A stretch of 55,852 nt of DNA from Helicobacter cetorum (GCA_022729735.1 DZAY01000001.1:135949-191800), one strand, 5' to 3'; counted from the stretch's first letter, positions 36,548 through 45,828 are shown. The notes: a model not told the origin generated them from the sequence alone. Made by a program: numbers and translations.

Positions 36548-38191
36548 ATGCAACAAGATATTACTTCGTTTTCGGATTTCAATTTTAAGGACTCTCTACA
36601 AGAGGGTATAGCAGAGGCAGGGTTCAAAATTCCAAGCCCAATTCAATCATTAGCAATACCAAAGGTATTAAAAGGTGTGGATTTAGTAGCACAAGCACAC
36701 ACAGGAACAGGCAAAACAGCAGCATTTGGATTGCCAATTATGCAAATGATGAATTTAAACAGTGGAATTGAGACACTTATCATCACACCGACAAGAGAAC
36801 TTGCAACACAAGTTAGTGATGAGTTATATAAATTAGGAAAATTTACAGGTATTAAAACAGCAACTATTTATGGTGGGCAATCATATACAAGACAAATAGA
36901 TAGAATAGAGAGAGGCACACAAATTGTTGTAGCAACTCCAGGACGACTGCTTGATATGTTAAAAAGTGAAAGATTAAGAAATTTTGCTCCATCATTCATT
37001 ATTTTAGATGAAGCTGATGAGATGCTTGATATGGGTTTTTTAGATGATATTAAAGAAATTTTTGCATTTTTACCAGAAAAAAGACAGACACTTTTATTCT
37101 CAGCAACACTTCCAGAACCAATTAAAAAACTTATTAAAACTATTTTAAAAGAGCCAGAATTTATATCATGTGTTGATTCTTCACAAACAACAAATAGCGA
37201 TATAGCACAACAATATTATGTAATTGAAGAGCATGAAAGAGATGATGCAATTATTAGAGTTATCGATTCAGAAGAACCAACTAAGAGTATAGTATTTTGT
37301 AGAATGAAAAAAGAGGTTGATAGATTATCTACTATGTTTGTAGCAAGAGGATATTCTGCAAAATCTCTACATGGCGATATGGAACAAAAACAGCGAGAAG
37401 AAGTAATTAGAAGCTTTAAAAGTGGAGCTTTAGATATTTTGATTGCAACAGATGTTGCAGCAAGAGGTCTTGATATTTCTGATGTAACACATGTATTTAA
37501 TTACCATATTCCATTTAATAGTGAAAGTTATGTTCATAGAATTGGTAGAACAGGAAGAGCTGGTAAAAAAGGTGTTGCAATAACTTTTGTTACACCACTT
37601 GAGTTTAGAGAATTAAATAAAATTCAAAAAAGCATTGGCAAACCGTTAGAGCAATCTTTTGTGCCAACAATCAAAGATTTACAAAGCAATTCGATTAAAA
37701 AGATGATTTCATCTATCAAAAATCAACATATAAATAATGAAGCTATGGATATTTTAAAACAATTAGAAGATGATTTAGATGTTGGAACTATCGCTTGCAA
37801 ACTTATATCTATGCTACTTCAACGAAATGAAGTAACTGGTCCAAATAGTATAGGATTAGACCAAAAAGCAATAAAAGAGCTAATTAGAAAAGCAAGTGAG
37901 TATAGTGGTAGAGGTGGCTCTAATAATCGAAGAGGTTTCAGTGGAAATAGAAACCGAGATAGCAGAAGTGGAGATGGTAGAAGAGAAGGCGGATATAATC
38001 GAGATAGAAATTCTGATAATAGAAACTCTGATAATAGAAACTCTGATAATAGAAGCTCTGATGGCAGAAATGATAGACGAGACGGAAGTGGCGGACAATC
38101 AAGAAGCAGAAGTTATGATAGTAATAGAACTCCATCACCAAACTACAATAGAGATAGAAGCTCTACTGGAGGAAATAGAAAGAGAGATTAA
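36548..38191 (+). CDS. DEAD-box RNA helicase with Arg/Gly/Asp-rich tail
   Basis: Residues 1-370 hold all helicase motifs: Q motif, AHTGTGKTAAFG, PTRELATQ, DEAD, SATLP and HRIGRTGRAGKKG. A conserved CsdA/DeaD-like segment follows to about 450. The last 90 residues are low-complexity NRxxDNRNSDNR-type repeats that should bind RNA nonspecifically. Likely acts in mRNA turnover, ribosome assembly or cold adaptation. A TATAAT lies about 55 bp upstream of the ATG. Confidence 0.95.
   Translation: MQQDITSFSDFNFKDSLQEGIAEAGFKIPSPIQSLAIPKVLKGVDLVAQAHTGTGKTAAFGLPIMQMMNLNSGIETLIITPTRELATQVSDELYKLGKFTGIKTATIYGGQSYTRQIDRIERGTQIVVATPGRLLDMLKSERLRNFAPSFIILDEADEMLDMGFLDDIKEIFAFLPEKRQTLLFSATLPEPIKKLIKTILKEPEFISCVDSSQTTNSDIAQQYYVIEEHERDDAIIRVIDSEEPTKSIVFCRMKKEVDRLSTMFVARGYSAKSLHGDMEQKQREEVIRSFKSGALDILIATDVAARGLDISDVTHVFNYHIPFNSESYVHRIGRTGRAGKKGVAITFVTPLEFRELNKIQKSIGKPLEQSFVPTIKDLQSNSIKKMISSIKNQHINNEAMDILKQLEDDLDVGTIACKLISMLLQRNEVTGPNSIGLDQKAIKELIRKASEYSGRGGSNNRRGFSGNRNRDSRSGDGRREGGYNRDRNSDNRNSDNRNSDNRSSDGRNDRRDGSGGQSRSRSYDSNRTPSPNYNRDRSSTGGNRKRD
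38002..38060 (+). repeat. 15-bp tandem repeats in the helicase tail
   Basis: About four head-to-tail copies of a unit reading AACTCTGATAATAGA encode repeated (N/S)SDNR motifs in frame. Copy number could vary without breaking the frame. Confidence 0.75.
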
Positions 38192-38226
38192 TCTCCTTTC
38201 TTTACTCACTTATCTAAAACAAAAAT

Positions 38227-38346
38227 TAAAAATCACTCATTTTTTTATACTCTTCAAGCTTTGAGATAACTTTATCCAAAAAATTAGCTGGAGCATACTC
38301 AAGAAGTTTTACAAAGTAGTCTAATTTATCATCATTTTTTTTATTA
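38227..38346 (-). pseudogene. C-terminal remnant of an unknown gene
   Basis: On the - strand a frame of about 38 codons (LDYFVKLLEYAPANFLDKVI, then SKLEEYKKMSDF) ends at TAA 38227. It has no start codon, and an in-frame stop lies just upstream. The protein-like amphipathic sequence suggests the tail of a gene replaced when the restriction-modification island arrived. Confidence 0.45.
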
Positions 38347-38403
38347 TTTAAAATGACTTTTCAATTTTATTTAAATTAATCATATCGTTTATATCTATGA
38401 TGG

Positions 38404-38409
38404 TATAAT
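38404..38409 (+). promoter_or_regulatory. Probable -10 box of the restriction island
   Basis: TATAAT 27 bp before the ATG at 38436. No good -35 is seen. Confidence 0.45.
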
Positions 38410-38435
38410 TGCAGTTAATTAAGAAAGGATATTTA

Positions 38436-39269
38436 ATGAATTATGTAATGAAACCGTTAAATCAGGAAGAATTAAAAAATATATTTTCAGATAAATCTAT
38501 GAGAGTTATTCAATATTTTATGAATACTGCTCTTTTTTCTCAACCAGAGGTTTATAAAGATGAGGAAAGTTTGCCAATTCAAATTCCAAAAGAGCATTTA
38601 CAACAGTGGTTTGTTCAAGCTTTACAAGTTCAATCCGTAGGTGCTGGAAGTTATCCGATAGATATTTTAAAGCCAAATGAATGGGGTGCAGATGTAAAGA
38701 TGTTGGCTTGTAAAGTTGATAAAAATGGCAATTTAACAAATGATGATAGTGGTGAAACATCATTGGCTCAAAAATTTAAAGATACTGGTGTTAGTTTAGA
38801 TGATATGTTTAAAAACAAAAATTTTCAAGATGTTATTAATGGCTGGGTAAATATTTTATTTGAGAAATTAAAAAGTGTAAAAAAAGATAAAAATATAGAT
38901 AAAATTTATTACTTCTTTTTTTTAAGAGGTAATCCAAAAGAGAGTTATATTTGTGCTTTTGATGTAAATATTGATAAAATAAATACTAAAAATATTACTC
39001 AAAGAGATGAAGAAAATTTAATTAGAGAGTCTATATTTTTAAATGGTTTGATTGAACCTAAATATGGAAATGCAAAAATATATAAAGCTAAAAAAAGATT
39101 AGAACTTAGATTGAAGCCAAAAAATCTTTATGACGATGGATTTCTAATCGCTATCCCAACAGAAGTGCCGACAAAAGAGGATATTTATCAATTAGTTCAA
39201 GATAAAGAAAAATTTGATGAATATATGAAAAATAAATTTAACAAATTTTTAGATTATTCTAAAATATAA
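38436..39269 (+). CDS. Putative type II restriction endonuclease
   Basis: 277 residues. Start ATG 38436 follows AAGAAAGGA; a TTG frame from 38409 would run through the promoter. The stretch GSYPIDILKPNEWGADVKML could supply a PD-(D/E)xK-type metal site (Asp, then DVK), and hydrophobic strands flank it (KIYYFFFLRGNPKESYICAF). Its position beside a cytosine methyltransferase argues for a nuclease. Fold assignment and cutting site are inference. Confidence 0.55.
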   Translation: MNYVMKPLNQEELKNIFSDKSMRVIQYFMNTALFSQPEVYKDEESLPIQIPKEHLQQWFVQALQVQSVGAGSYPIDILKPNEWGADVKMLACKVDKNGNLTNDDSGETSLAQKFKDTGVSLDDMFKNKNFQDVINGWVNILFEKLKSVKKDKNIDKIYYFFFLRGNPKESYICAFDVNIDKINTKNITQRDEENLIRESIFLNGLIEPKYGNAKIYKAKKRLELRLKPKNLYDDGFLIAIPTEVPTKEDIYQLVQDKEKFDEYMKNKFNKFLDYSKI

Positions 39270-39282
39270 AAAAAGAAAAAAA

Positions 39283-39828
39283 ATGAAATACTATGCTATA
39301 AGAACAAATGACCAGACGACAATAGACAATTTACTTAATGGCAGTTTAAAAGTATTGCCAGTTAATGAATTAAGTCGTTATCAAGATGAATTAAATATCA
39401 ACGATATTATTTTTATAAAAGTAGGCGGAGATGATGCATTAAAAGAGTTTGCTTATTCAAATCAATTGATAGCTTTAGGCAAAATTATAAAAACTCCTTA
39501 CAATCAACATACTCCAGTTGGTAAAGTGGTAGAACTTTTTAGTATCAATATTGAAATAGAATATATTTTAGAACCATCAATTTCAGCAGATGATTTGTAT
39601 ATTTATCCTCAAACAAAAAATTCACTTTCTATTGGTGCTTCAACGAAAGGTATGCCAAATCAAGCTATAGGACAATTGAATAAAGATGATAAAGGTCAGT
39701 ATATTATTAAAGCATTATTGGATTTGAATGCTATTCCTAATATCCAATCTAATCAATCTGTATTAAATAGGTATGGCATCACAAATCATACTATAGAAAA
39801 ATGCACTATAGGTACCATTCAAATTTAA
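39283..39828 (+). CDS. EVE/PUA-like domain protein of the restriction island
   Basis: 181 residues. MKYYAIRTNDQTTIDNLLNG, the glycine turn in NDIIFIKVGGDDALKEFAY and LIALGKIIKTPY resemble the EVE/PUA-like fold that reads modified bases in some restriction proteins. It lies 13 bp after the putative nuclease, probably in one transcript, and converges (4-bp overlap) with the methyltransferase. It may guide or gate cleavage according to cytosine methylation; this is inference. Confidence 0.5.
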   Translation: MKYYAIRTNDQTTIDNLLNGSLKVLPVNELSRYQDELNINDIIFIKVGGDDALKEFAYSNQLIALGKIIKTPYNQHTPVGKVVELFSINIEIEYILEPSISADDLYIYPQTKNSLSIGASTKGMPNQAIGQLNKDDKGQYIIKALLDLNAIPNIQSNQSVLNRYGITNHTIEKCTIGTIQI

Positions 39829-40841
39829 TTACTTTTTAAAATCCTCTCAAACTCCTTAGCAAAAAGATAAACACCAACAGCAGGGACGGCATTACCAATT
39901 TGTCGTCTTACCTCTATATTACTTCCTTTAAAAATCAAATCATCTGGAAATGTTTGAAGTCTCGCTCGTTCCCTATTGGTCAAAGCTCTTGGCTCTTCAT
40001 AGTGATAAGTCCAAGTTCCACCTCCACCACTTGCAAGTACAGTGTAAGCAGGTTTTTTTCTATGAAGTTTTCTATAAATATTTGACATTAATCCCTTAAC
40101 TGCCAATTCAGGTGGTAAATCTTTAAAGTTTCCACCCTCTGGAATTGCTTTCAGTTTTGCTGTTGTTGTAGGTAATTCATTCATAATAATATTATTAATA
40201 CAATCATTTTTAATATTTTTAAAAGCTTCTTCTACTGTAATATGATTTTTTTCATGAGTTGGTTCAGGGATATGAAACTCATCATTTATATCTTGTCTAA
40301 TACCTATAAATAAAACCCTTTCTCTAAGCTGTGGCACTCCATAATCAGCAAAATTAACTAACTTAATTTTAAGTTTATATCCAGTATCTTCAAATCTTTT
40401 AGTGATAATTTTGATAGCTTCACCTTTGTTTGCCGATAAAATACCTTTTACATTTTCAGCCAAAAAAACTTTTGGTTGGAGTGCTTCAACAAATCCAACA
40501 AAACTTTCATAAAGTTTTCCATTTATATCATCTTTTACACCAACTTGTTTTCCAACAACTGAAAAAGTAACACAAGGAAAACCTCCCAAAAGAACATCAT
40601 AGCTTTCATTTTTAAAATTATTTGGGTCTATTTTTGTTATATCTTCATTTATAACTAATGTATCTTTAAAATATTTTTTATTATTTTTTAATGTTTCACA
40701 AGCATGTTTATTTAATTCTATTGCTATTTTTGTTTTAAATGGTAGTTTTGAAAAATATTTATCCAAAAAATAAAAATCTCCATGAAATCCAATATCAAGT
40801 CCTCCTGCACCTGTGAAAGTTGAAAAAACATTATATTGCAT
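39825..40841 (-). CDS. C5-cytosine DNA methyltransferase
   Basis: 338 residues with all main motifs in order: FTGAGGLDIGFHGD (I), GGFPCVTFSVVG (IV, catalytic Cys), AENVKGIL (VI), RERVLFIGIR (VIII), a target-recognition region of about 70 residues, and RRQIGNAVPAVGVYL (X). It should protect the host from the neighbouring nuclease. Target sequence cannot be read. It has a consensus promoter upstream. Confidence 0.95.
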   Translation of the reverse strand: MQYNVFSTFTGAGGLDIGFHGDFYFLDKYFSKLPFKTKIAIELNKHACETLKNNKKYFKDTLVINEDITKIDPNNFKNESYDVLLGGFPCVTFSVVGKQVGVKDDINGKLYESFVGFVEALQPKVFLAENVKGILSANKGEAIKIITKRFEDTGYKLKIKLVNFADYGVPQLRERVLFIGIRQDINDEFHIPEPTHEKNHITVEEAFKNIKNDCINNIIMNELPTTTAKLKAIPEGGNFKDLPPELAVKGLMSNIYRKLHRKKPAYTVLASGGGGTWTYHYEEPRALTNRERARLQTFPDDLIFKGSNIEVRRQIGNAVPAVGVYLFAKEFERILKSN

Positions 40842-40878
40842 TTTTATCCTTTTGATTTTTTGTAATAAATTTATTCGT

Positions 40879-40907
40879 ATTATAATAAATTAGCTGCGAA
40901 ATGTCAA
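40879..40907 (-). promoter_or_regulatory. Consensus sigma-70 promoter of the methyltransferase
   Basis: On the - strand TTGACA (40902-40907) and TATAAT (40879-40884) are 17 bp apart, a perfect match to consensus, 38 bp before the start codon. Strong early methyltransferase expression suits entry into a new host. Confidence 0.8.
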
Positions 40908-40969
40908 TTGTTAAAAATTTATATTTTTTGGAATAAATATGTTATATTTAGAATAAAAAAGTAGGGTTT

Positions 40970-41176
40970 ATGAAAGATAAAGCAAGACAAATTTTAAAAG
41001 CAGAATTAGCAAAAAGAGACTTAAATTATGTAAAGTTGGCAAAAATAATGCAAGAAAAAGGCTACAAAGAAAATTCAGATACTCTACGAACTAAAATACA
41101 TAGAGGAACTTTTTCATTTGCATTTTTTCTTGAGGTTTGCGATAGTTTAAATTTAAAAGAGTTTGAATTTAAGTAA
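40970..41176 (+). CDS. Small HTH-like DUF6471 protein, possible controller
   Basis: 68 residues: KAELAKRDLNYVKLAKIMQE and TLRTKIHRGTFSFAFFLEVC match the short DUF6471-type fold, which looks like a helix-turn-helix. It is transcribed divergently from the methyltransferase, the usual place of a controller gene. The GAATAAA motifs around 40931-40957 could be its operator. Confidence 0.65.
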   Translation: MKDKARQILKAELAKRDLNYVKLAKIMQEKGYKENSDTLRTKIHRGTFSFAFFLEVCDSLNLKEFEFK

Positions 41177-41271
41177 CTATTTAAGTTTATATTTTTAGAT
41201 AATCTCAAACAGTTTGATAAGAAAAATTATGAAGATTTTTAGTAGATTATTAAAAAGAGGAAGCCCTCTTT

Positions 41272-41487
41272 TTATTCTTCGTCATCTAACTTTTTAGCTA
41301 CAACTTCGCACGGAATTTTTTTAGCTTTTGGTTCGATATACCAAGCTTCACCATTTGTTAAAACCACTTTGCCACCCCATTTTTCTTCGCTATCAAACTC
41401 TGTTTCAACTATATCAGCTTCCAAATCTTTTTTTGCGATATAAAACGATACTCTACCATTTCGCTCTCTAAGCATAACTTTTGCCAT
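41272..41487 (-). CDS. nifT: Nitrogen fixation protein NifT/FixU
   Basis: 71 residues. KVMLRERNGRVSFYIAKKDL followed by WGGKVVLTNGEAWYIEP is the short NifT beta fold. Its role in nitrogenase maturation is not settled. It is the last gene of a - strand group led by a NifA-like activator. The 95 bp downstream are intergenic. Confidence 0.85.
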   Translation of the reverse strand: MAKVMLRERNGRVSFYIAKKDLEADIVETEFDSEEKWGGKVVLTNGEAWYIEPKAKKIPCEVVAKKLDDEE

Positions 41488-41497
41488 TTTTTTTCCT

Positions 41498-43147
41498 TTA
41501 ATTTTTGATTAATTTTCTAAACTTTTCTAAAAGTTTAAAAAGCTTACTTTTTTCTTCAAACTCCAACTTCAATCCATAACTTTCTAATCTCACAACTATA
41601 TGCTTTCTGAAATTAGCATCATCTTTATAAAAAAAGTCATCTCTAATGTGGCTTCCTCGACTCTCTTCTCGTTTCAAACTTGCAAGAATATAAGCTTCTG
41701 CAATAATTAAAGAGTTGATAAACTCTAAAATTGCTACCAATTCCACATTAAACTCTTTTGATTTATTGATACAGTGAAGTCCGACTGTTAATTTTTTGAG
41801 ATAGCCAACATAATCATAAGCACTCATCAAATCTTTTCTATTTTTGAGCAATCCAGCTTTTTCATACAACACATCACCCAACTTTTTTCTAAGAGAGTTT
41901 ATATTGTATCTACACTCATCACTAAAAATATAATCAACTCTATTTAAATCTTTTGCAACTTGTTGATATTCAATTGGTGAAAAATCATTTTTTGATGCCC
42001 ATTTAGATGCTTCTTCTCCAGCAATTTTTCCAAAAACTGCTCCATCTAAAAGTGAATTTCCACCAAGTCTATTTGCACCGTGAGCTAAATTTGAAGCAAC
42101 TTCTCCACAACAAAAAATTCCTTTTATTGATGTGCTTGTATCGGCTTCACACTTAATTCCACCAGTTGTATAGTGAGCTACGGGTTTGATTGGTATTAGT
42201 TCTGATACTGGGTCTAATCCTTGAGAATTGAGACATAATTTTCTTAAAGATGGGAGTTTTGAATTAATTTTTTCTTCTCCTAAAGCTCTTAAATCTAAAA
42301 AAACTTCTCTTCCTTCTCTTATTTCAGTTGCAATTGCTAAAGCAACTTTATCTCTTGTTTCAAGCTCATTTACAAACTGCTTTCCTAAAGAGTTTATTAG
42401 AATTCCACCTTCACCTCTTGCTGCTTCTGTGATTAGTGAGCCATTTTTAAGACCTGTTGGATGAAACTGCACAAACTCTAAATCTCTTAACTCTAATCCT
42501 GCTTTGAGTCCTGCGACAATTACATCTCCACTTGTAGTTTGTGGATTTGTGCTATATCCACGATAAATTCCAGCAAATCCACCACCAGCTAAAACAAGTG
42601 ATTTACAAGCCATAGCTAAAACTGTGCTATCAGCTCTTCTAATTAAACTAACACCAGAAACTACATCTTGATGTTTTAGGATTGAGAGCAAAAAGTAATC
42701 TTTTAAAATATCAACACCAGCTTCTCTACATTTTTGAAATAGTCTTTGGACAATTGCTGCTCCTGTTCTATCTTGAATATAACAAGTTCGCTTTTTTCCA
42801 GCACCTCCAAAAGGTCGTTGTGCAATTTTACCTTCAATCTCATCAAACTGAACACCCATATCTTTTAATTCCAAAATCGCATTAACTCCATTTTTACACA
42901 TAACTTTTGTAGCTTCTTCATCACATAAACCTTGTCCAGATTTAATGGTTGCTTCTATGTGAGACTCTATATTATCATCATCAAAATTTCCCAAAGCTCC
43001 ATTAATTCCACCACTTGCCATAGAACTATTTGATAAAAGTGGATTACCTTTTATAATAATTCCAACTTTTGAGCTTCGTTTTTTTGCTTCAATTGCACTT
43101 CTTAATCCTGCTATTCCAGAACCAATAACTAACACATCATAAATCAT
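41498..43147 (-). CDS. FAD-dependent oxidoreductase (L-aspartate oxidase/fumarate reductase type)
   Basis: 549 residues. N-terminal dinucleotide site DVLVIGSGIAGLRSAIEA, the FAD/substrate loop SMASGGINGALGN, the substrate motif FHPTGLKNGSLITEAARGEG and HYTTGGIKCE. The C-terminal helical domain of the succinate dehydrogenase flavoprotein family is present. Its place in a NifA-led cluster points to a redox or NAD-supply role in nitrogen fixation rather than respiration, which is inference. Confidence 0.85.
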   Translation of the reverse strand: MIYDVLVIGSGIAGLRSAIEAKKRSSKVGIIIKGNPLLSNSSMASGGINGALGNFDDDNIESHIEATIKSGQGLCDEEATKVMCKNGVNAILELKDMGVQFDEIEGKIAQRPFGGAGKKRTCYIQDRTGAAIVQRLFQKCREAGVDILKDYFLLSILKHQDVVSGVSLIRRADSTVLAMACKSLVLAGGGFAGIYRGYSTNPQTTSGDVIVAGLKAGLELRDLEFVQFHPTGLKNGSLITEAARGEGGILINSLGKQFVNELETRDKVALAIATEIREGREVFLDLRALGEEKINSKLPSLRKLCLNSQGLDPVSELIPIKPVAHYTTGGIKCEADTSTSIKGIFCCGEVASNLAHGANRLGGNSLLDGAVFGKIAGEEASKWASKNDFSPIEYQQVAKDLNRVDYIFSDECRYNINSLRKKLGDVLYEKAGLLKNRKDLMSAYDYVGYLKKLTVGLHCINKSKEFNVELVAILEFINSLIIAEAYILASLKREESRGSHIRDDFFYKDDANFRKHIVVRLESYGLKLEFEEKSKLFKLLEKFRKLIKN

Positions 43148-44259
43148 TTGCCATCTCCTTGGAATATGCTCTCATAACTATTTGAAATTGTCTTTTTTAC
43201 AAATCTTAAATCCAAATTTTCTCGTATGTGAGTTAAATCTTTTGAGCTAAAAAGTGAGCTACTAACACCTTTTGCGGACCTTGCAAATTGAAGTGCAGCT
43301 TGAATATCTGTTGCATTTTTAATTCCAAGCTTTTGATGAATAGTTTTTGAAAAAGCCCTTTTAAATAGATTCATTTGAAGTAGTGCAGAACTTGTAATTA
43401 CATTTAAGTTATACTTTTTTGCAATTTGAATTGGAGTATAAAAAAGCTCTTCATCTTGTTGATTTGAGTAGTTATAAGCATGTGGTTTTGCCAAATTATA
43501 TGGCATTTGCAGAAACTTAAAGTGATGATTAGGAGTTATAGAATTTGCAATATCTACTAAATCTTTTATTTTGATATATTCAAAATTTGTTGGCTCATAA
43601 CTAAAAGCATTCCAAGTTGCAACTCCATAATATTTAAGTTTTTTATCTGCTATAAGCTCTTCAAAAGCTATAAATATATCTCCTATTTTTTGCATTAATT
43701 CAGAATAGCTAATATAACCAAGTTGAGTTTCTGGATTGTGAAGATAATATATATCAATTGCATCTAAGTTGAGATTATTTAGAGATTTAAAAAATGAGTG
43801 TTTAATATAATCTACACTAATGCAGTGTTGGTCTAATGCAATATCTTTATCTTTTGCTAAATTTGGTTTTATAATATTATCTCTAATCCAATGATATGGA
43901 TTTTCTGGAAATGGATAACTTAACTCTATAAAACCACCTTTTGAGCAAACTACAACCTCATCACGATTTAAGAAACCACTATTTATAAGCTCACTTAATG
44001 CTTCACCAATCTCTTTTTCACTTTTTGTATATCGATAGTTGATTGCTGTATCTATTAGATTTACTCCAAGCAAAATAGCTTCTTTTATAGCTTCTTTGAA
44101 TGAAAAACTGTAATTTTCTTCTTTGTAAGGCTCACCAATATAACTTCCAACTCCCAAAGAAGAGATATATAAATCTTCTGTTTTAGAATAAAAATCTTCT
44201 GCTAATTCAAATCTGTTTTTGTATCTATCTGTTCCTTCTAATGTTGCAAAACTACTCAT
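43144..44259 (-). CDS. Aldo/keto reductase family protein
   Basis: 371 residues. TIM-barrel motifs: SLGVGSYIGEP, NLIDTAINYRYTKSEKEIGE (catalytic Asp and Tyr), VVCSKGGFIE (Lys) and DIYYLHNPETQLGY (His). Probably NAD(P)H-dependent; substrate unknown. Overlaps the FAD gene in an ATGA junction and follows the nifA-like gene by 9 bp, so it belongs to the same transcript. Confidence 0.88.
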   Translation of the reverse strand: MSSFATLEGTDRYKNRFELAEDFYSKTEDLYISSLGVGSYIGEPYKEENYSFSFKEAIKEAILLGVNLIDTAINYRYTKSEKEIGEALSELINSGFLNRDEVVVCSKGGFIELSYPFPENPYHWIRDNIIKPNLAKDKDIALDQHCISVDYIKHSFFKSLNNLNLDAIDIYYLHNPETQLGYISYSELMQKIGDIFIAFEELIADKKLKYYGVATWNAFSYEPTNFEYIKIKDLVDIANSITPNHHFKFLQMPYNLAKPHAYNYSNQQDEELFYTPIQIAKKYNLNVITSSALLQMNLFKRAFSKTIHQKLGIKNATDIQAALQFARSAKGVSSSLFSSKDLTHIRENLDLRFVKKTISNSYESIFQGDGK

Positions 44260-44268
44260 AAAATCTCC

Positions 44269-45765
44269 TCAAAGCTCATATTTTTTTATTTTATATCCAA
44301 GTTGTCGTTGTGTAAGTCCCAACTTTTTAGCAGCTTTTGCTTGAATTCCACCACACTCATCTAAAGCTTTTTTTATCGATTTTTTTTCAATATCTTCCAA
44401 ATCTTGATGAGTTAAAATATTTGGTTGCTCTTTTTCAATTTTTGTAAAATTTGGTAATAAAATTTCTACCAAGTCGCTATCAATTTCTTCATCTTCACTC
44501 ATCAAAACTATTCGCTCAACACTATTTTGCAACTCTCTAATATTTCCATACCATGGATAACTTTTTAGTAAATCTATCGCTTTTGGTTTGAATTTTAGAT
44601 TTTTTTTATGAATTGAGCTAAACCTATCTAAAAAGTGATTTAGCAATAGTTCAATATCACCATCTCGCTCTCTTAATGCTGGTAGATATATTGGAATAAC
44701 ATTTAGTCGATAAAACAAATCTTCTCTAAATTTTCCTTCTTTTATCATGGTTTCTAAATCTCTATTTGTAGCAGTTATTACTCTTACATCTACTTTTATA
44801 CTTTTAGTCCCTCCAACTCTCTCAAACTCTTGCTCTTGCAAAACTCTAAGTAGTTTGACTTGTAAATTCATAGATATATCACCAATTTCATCTAAAAACA
44901 GAGTTCCACCATCAGCTAACTCAAACCTACCTTTTTTTGTAGCTTTTGCATCTGTAAATGCACCTTTTTCATGTCCAAATAGCTCACTTTCTAAAAGTGT
45001 TTCTGTAATTGCAGCACAATTTAATTTTATAAATGGTCCATCACTTCTTTGGCTTTGATTGTGAATGGCAGATGCTATTAGCTCTTTTCCAGTTCCTGTT
45101 TCTCCTCTAATTAATACAGTAGCCTTAGATTTTGCAACCTTTTTTATCACATCAAATACAGCTTTTATTTTGGGACTATTGCCAATAATTTCTCCAAAAT
45201 TTGGGATAATTTCACTTTTATAATACTCATTTTGCTCTTTTAATACAATCTTTTCTATCTCATTTTTTTTAGAAATTGTAATAGCTTGTGCAATAAGTGA
45301 GCTAACAACTGTTAATACTTTTATAGTTTCATCAAATGAAATTTGTGAATTTGGCTTAAGATGAGCTCCTAAAACTCCTACAACACTATCATCAATTATC
45401 ATAGGAACAGCAATATATGAGATAGTTTTACTATCTCTTGAACCAGCTCGATTTAAAAACAGCACACTATTATATACGTTTTCTACAATTACAGGCTCTT
45501 TTGATTTAGCAGAAAGTCCTGTTGCTCCTTCACCAAGTTTATATTTACTAAGTTTTTCTTGTTGAAAGTTTAAATCTATTGATGAAAAAATAGACAATAC
45601 ATCATCTTCTAATAAATATATAGCACATTTTTGTAAATTTAACTCCATTTTCAGAGTTTTAAGTGCATCTGTGCATTTTTGTTGTAGAGATGAGCCACCA
45701 ACAATTAGTGAAGCTATCTCATATAGTATCTTTAGTTCTGCGAGTTGTAGTGAGCTATTAATCAT
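44269..45765 (-). CDS. nifA: NifA-like sigma-54-dependent transcriptional activator
   Basis: 498 residues. GAF domain (about 20-170), AAA+ domain with GETGTGKELIASAIH (Walker A), ESELFGHEKGAFTDA (sigma-54 contact loop) and GGTLFLDEIGDI (Walker B), then a Fis-type helix-turn-helix (GGIQAKAAKKLGLTQRQLGY). The Q-linker CxxxxC oxygen motif of rhizobial NifA is not obvious. Context with nifT supports a nif role. A TATAAT lies upstream at 45795-45800. Confidence 0.88.
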   Translation of the reverse strand: MINSSLQLAELKILYEIASLIVGGSSLQQKCTDALKTLKMELNLQKCAIYLLEDDVLSIFSSIDLNFQQEKLSKYKLGEGATGLSAKSKEPVIVENVYNSVLFLNRAGSRDSKTISYIAVPMIIDDSVVGVLGAHLKPNSQISFDETIKVLTVVSSLIAQAITISKKNEIEKIVLKEQNEYYKSEIIPNFGEIIGNSPKIKAVFDVIKKVAKSKATVLIRGETGTGKELIASAIHNQSQRSDGPFIKLNCAAITETLLESELFGHEKGAFTDAKATKKGRFELADGGTLFLDEIGDISMNLQVKLLRVLQEQEFERVGGTKSIKVDVRVITATNRDLETMIKEGKFREDLFYRLNVIPIYLPALRERDGDIELLLNHFLDRFSSIHKKNLKFKPKAIDLLKSYPWYGNIRELQNSVERIVLMSEDEEIDSDLVEILLPNFTKIEKEQPNILTHQDLEDIEKKSIKKALDECGGIQAKAAKKLGLTQRQLGYKIKKYEL

Positions 45766-45794
45766 TTTATAGCCTTTTACTATTGATTTGATAA

Positions 45795-45800
45795 ATTATA
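45795..45800 (-). promoter_or_regulatory. Probable -10 box of the nifA operon
   Basis: TATAAT on the - strand, 29 bp before the nifA start codon. No -24/-12 sigma-54 element was seen in this intergenic region. Confidence 0.5.
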
Positions 45801-45828
45801 ACATTCAATGCTATAAAAAGCTACAATA

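Noticed and set aside
37880-38264. Open frames opposite and across the helicase tail
   Set aside because: Low-complexity Ile/Ser or Ile/Glu strings caused by the tandem repeats; shadow frames.
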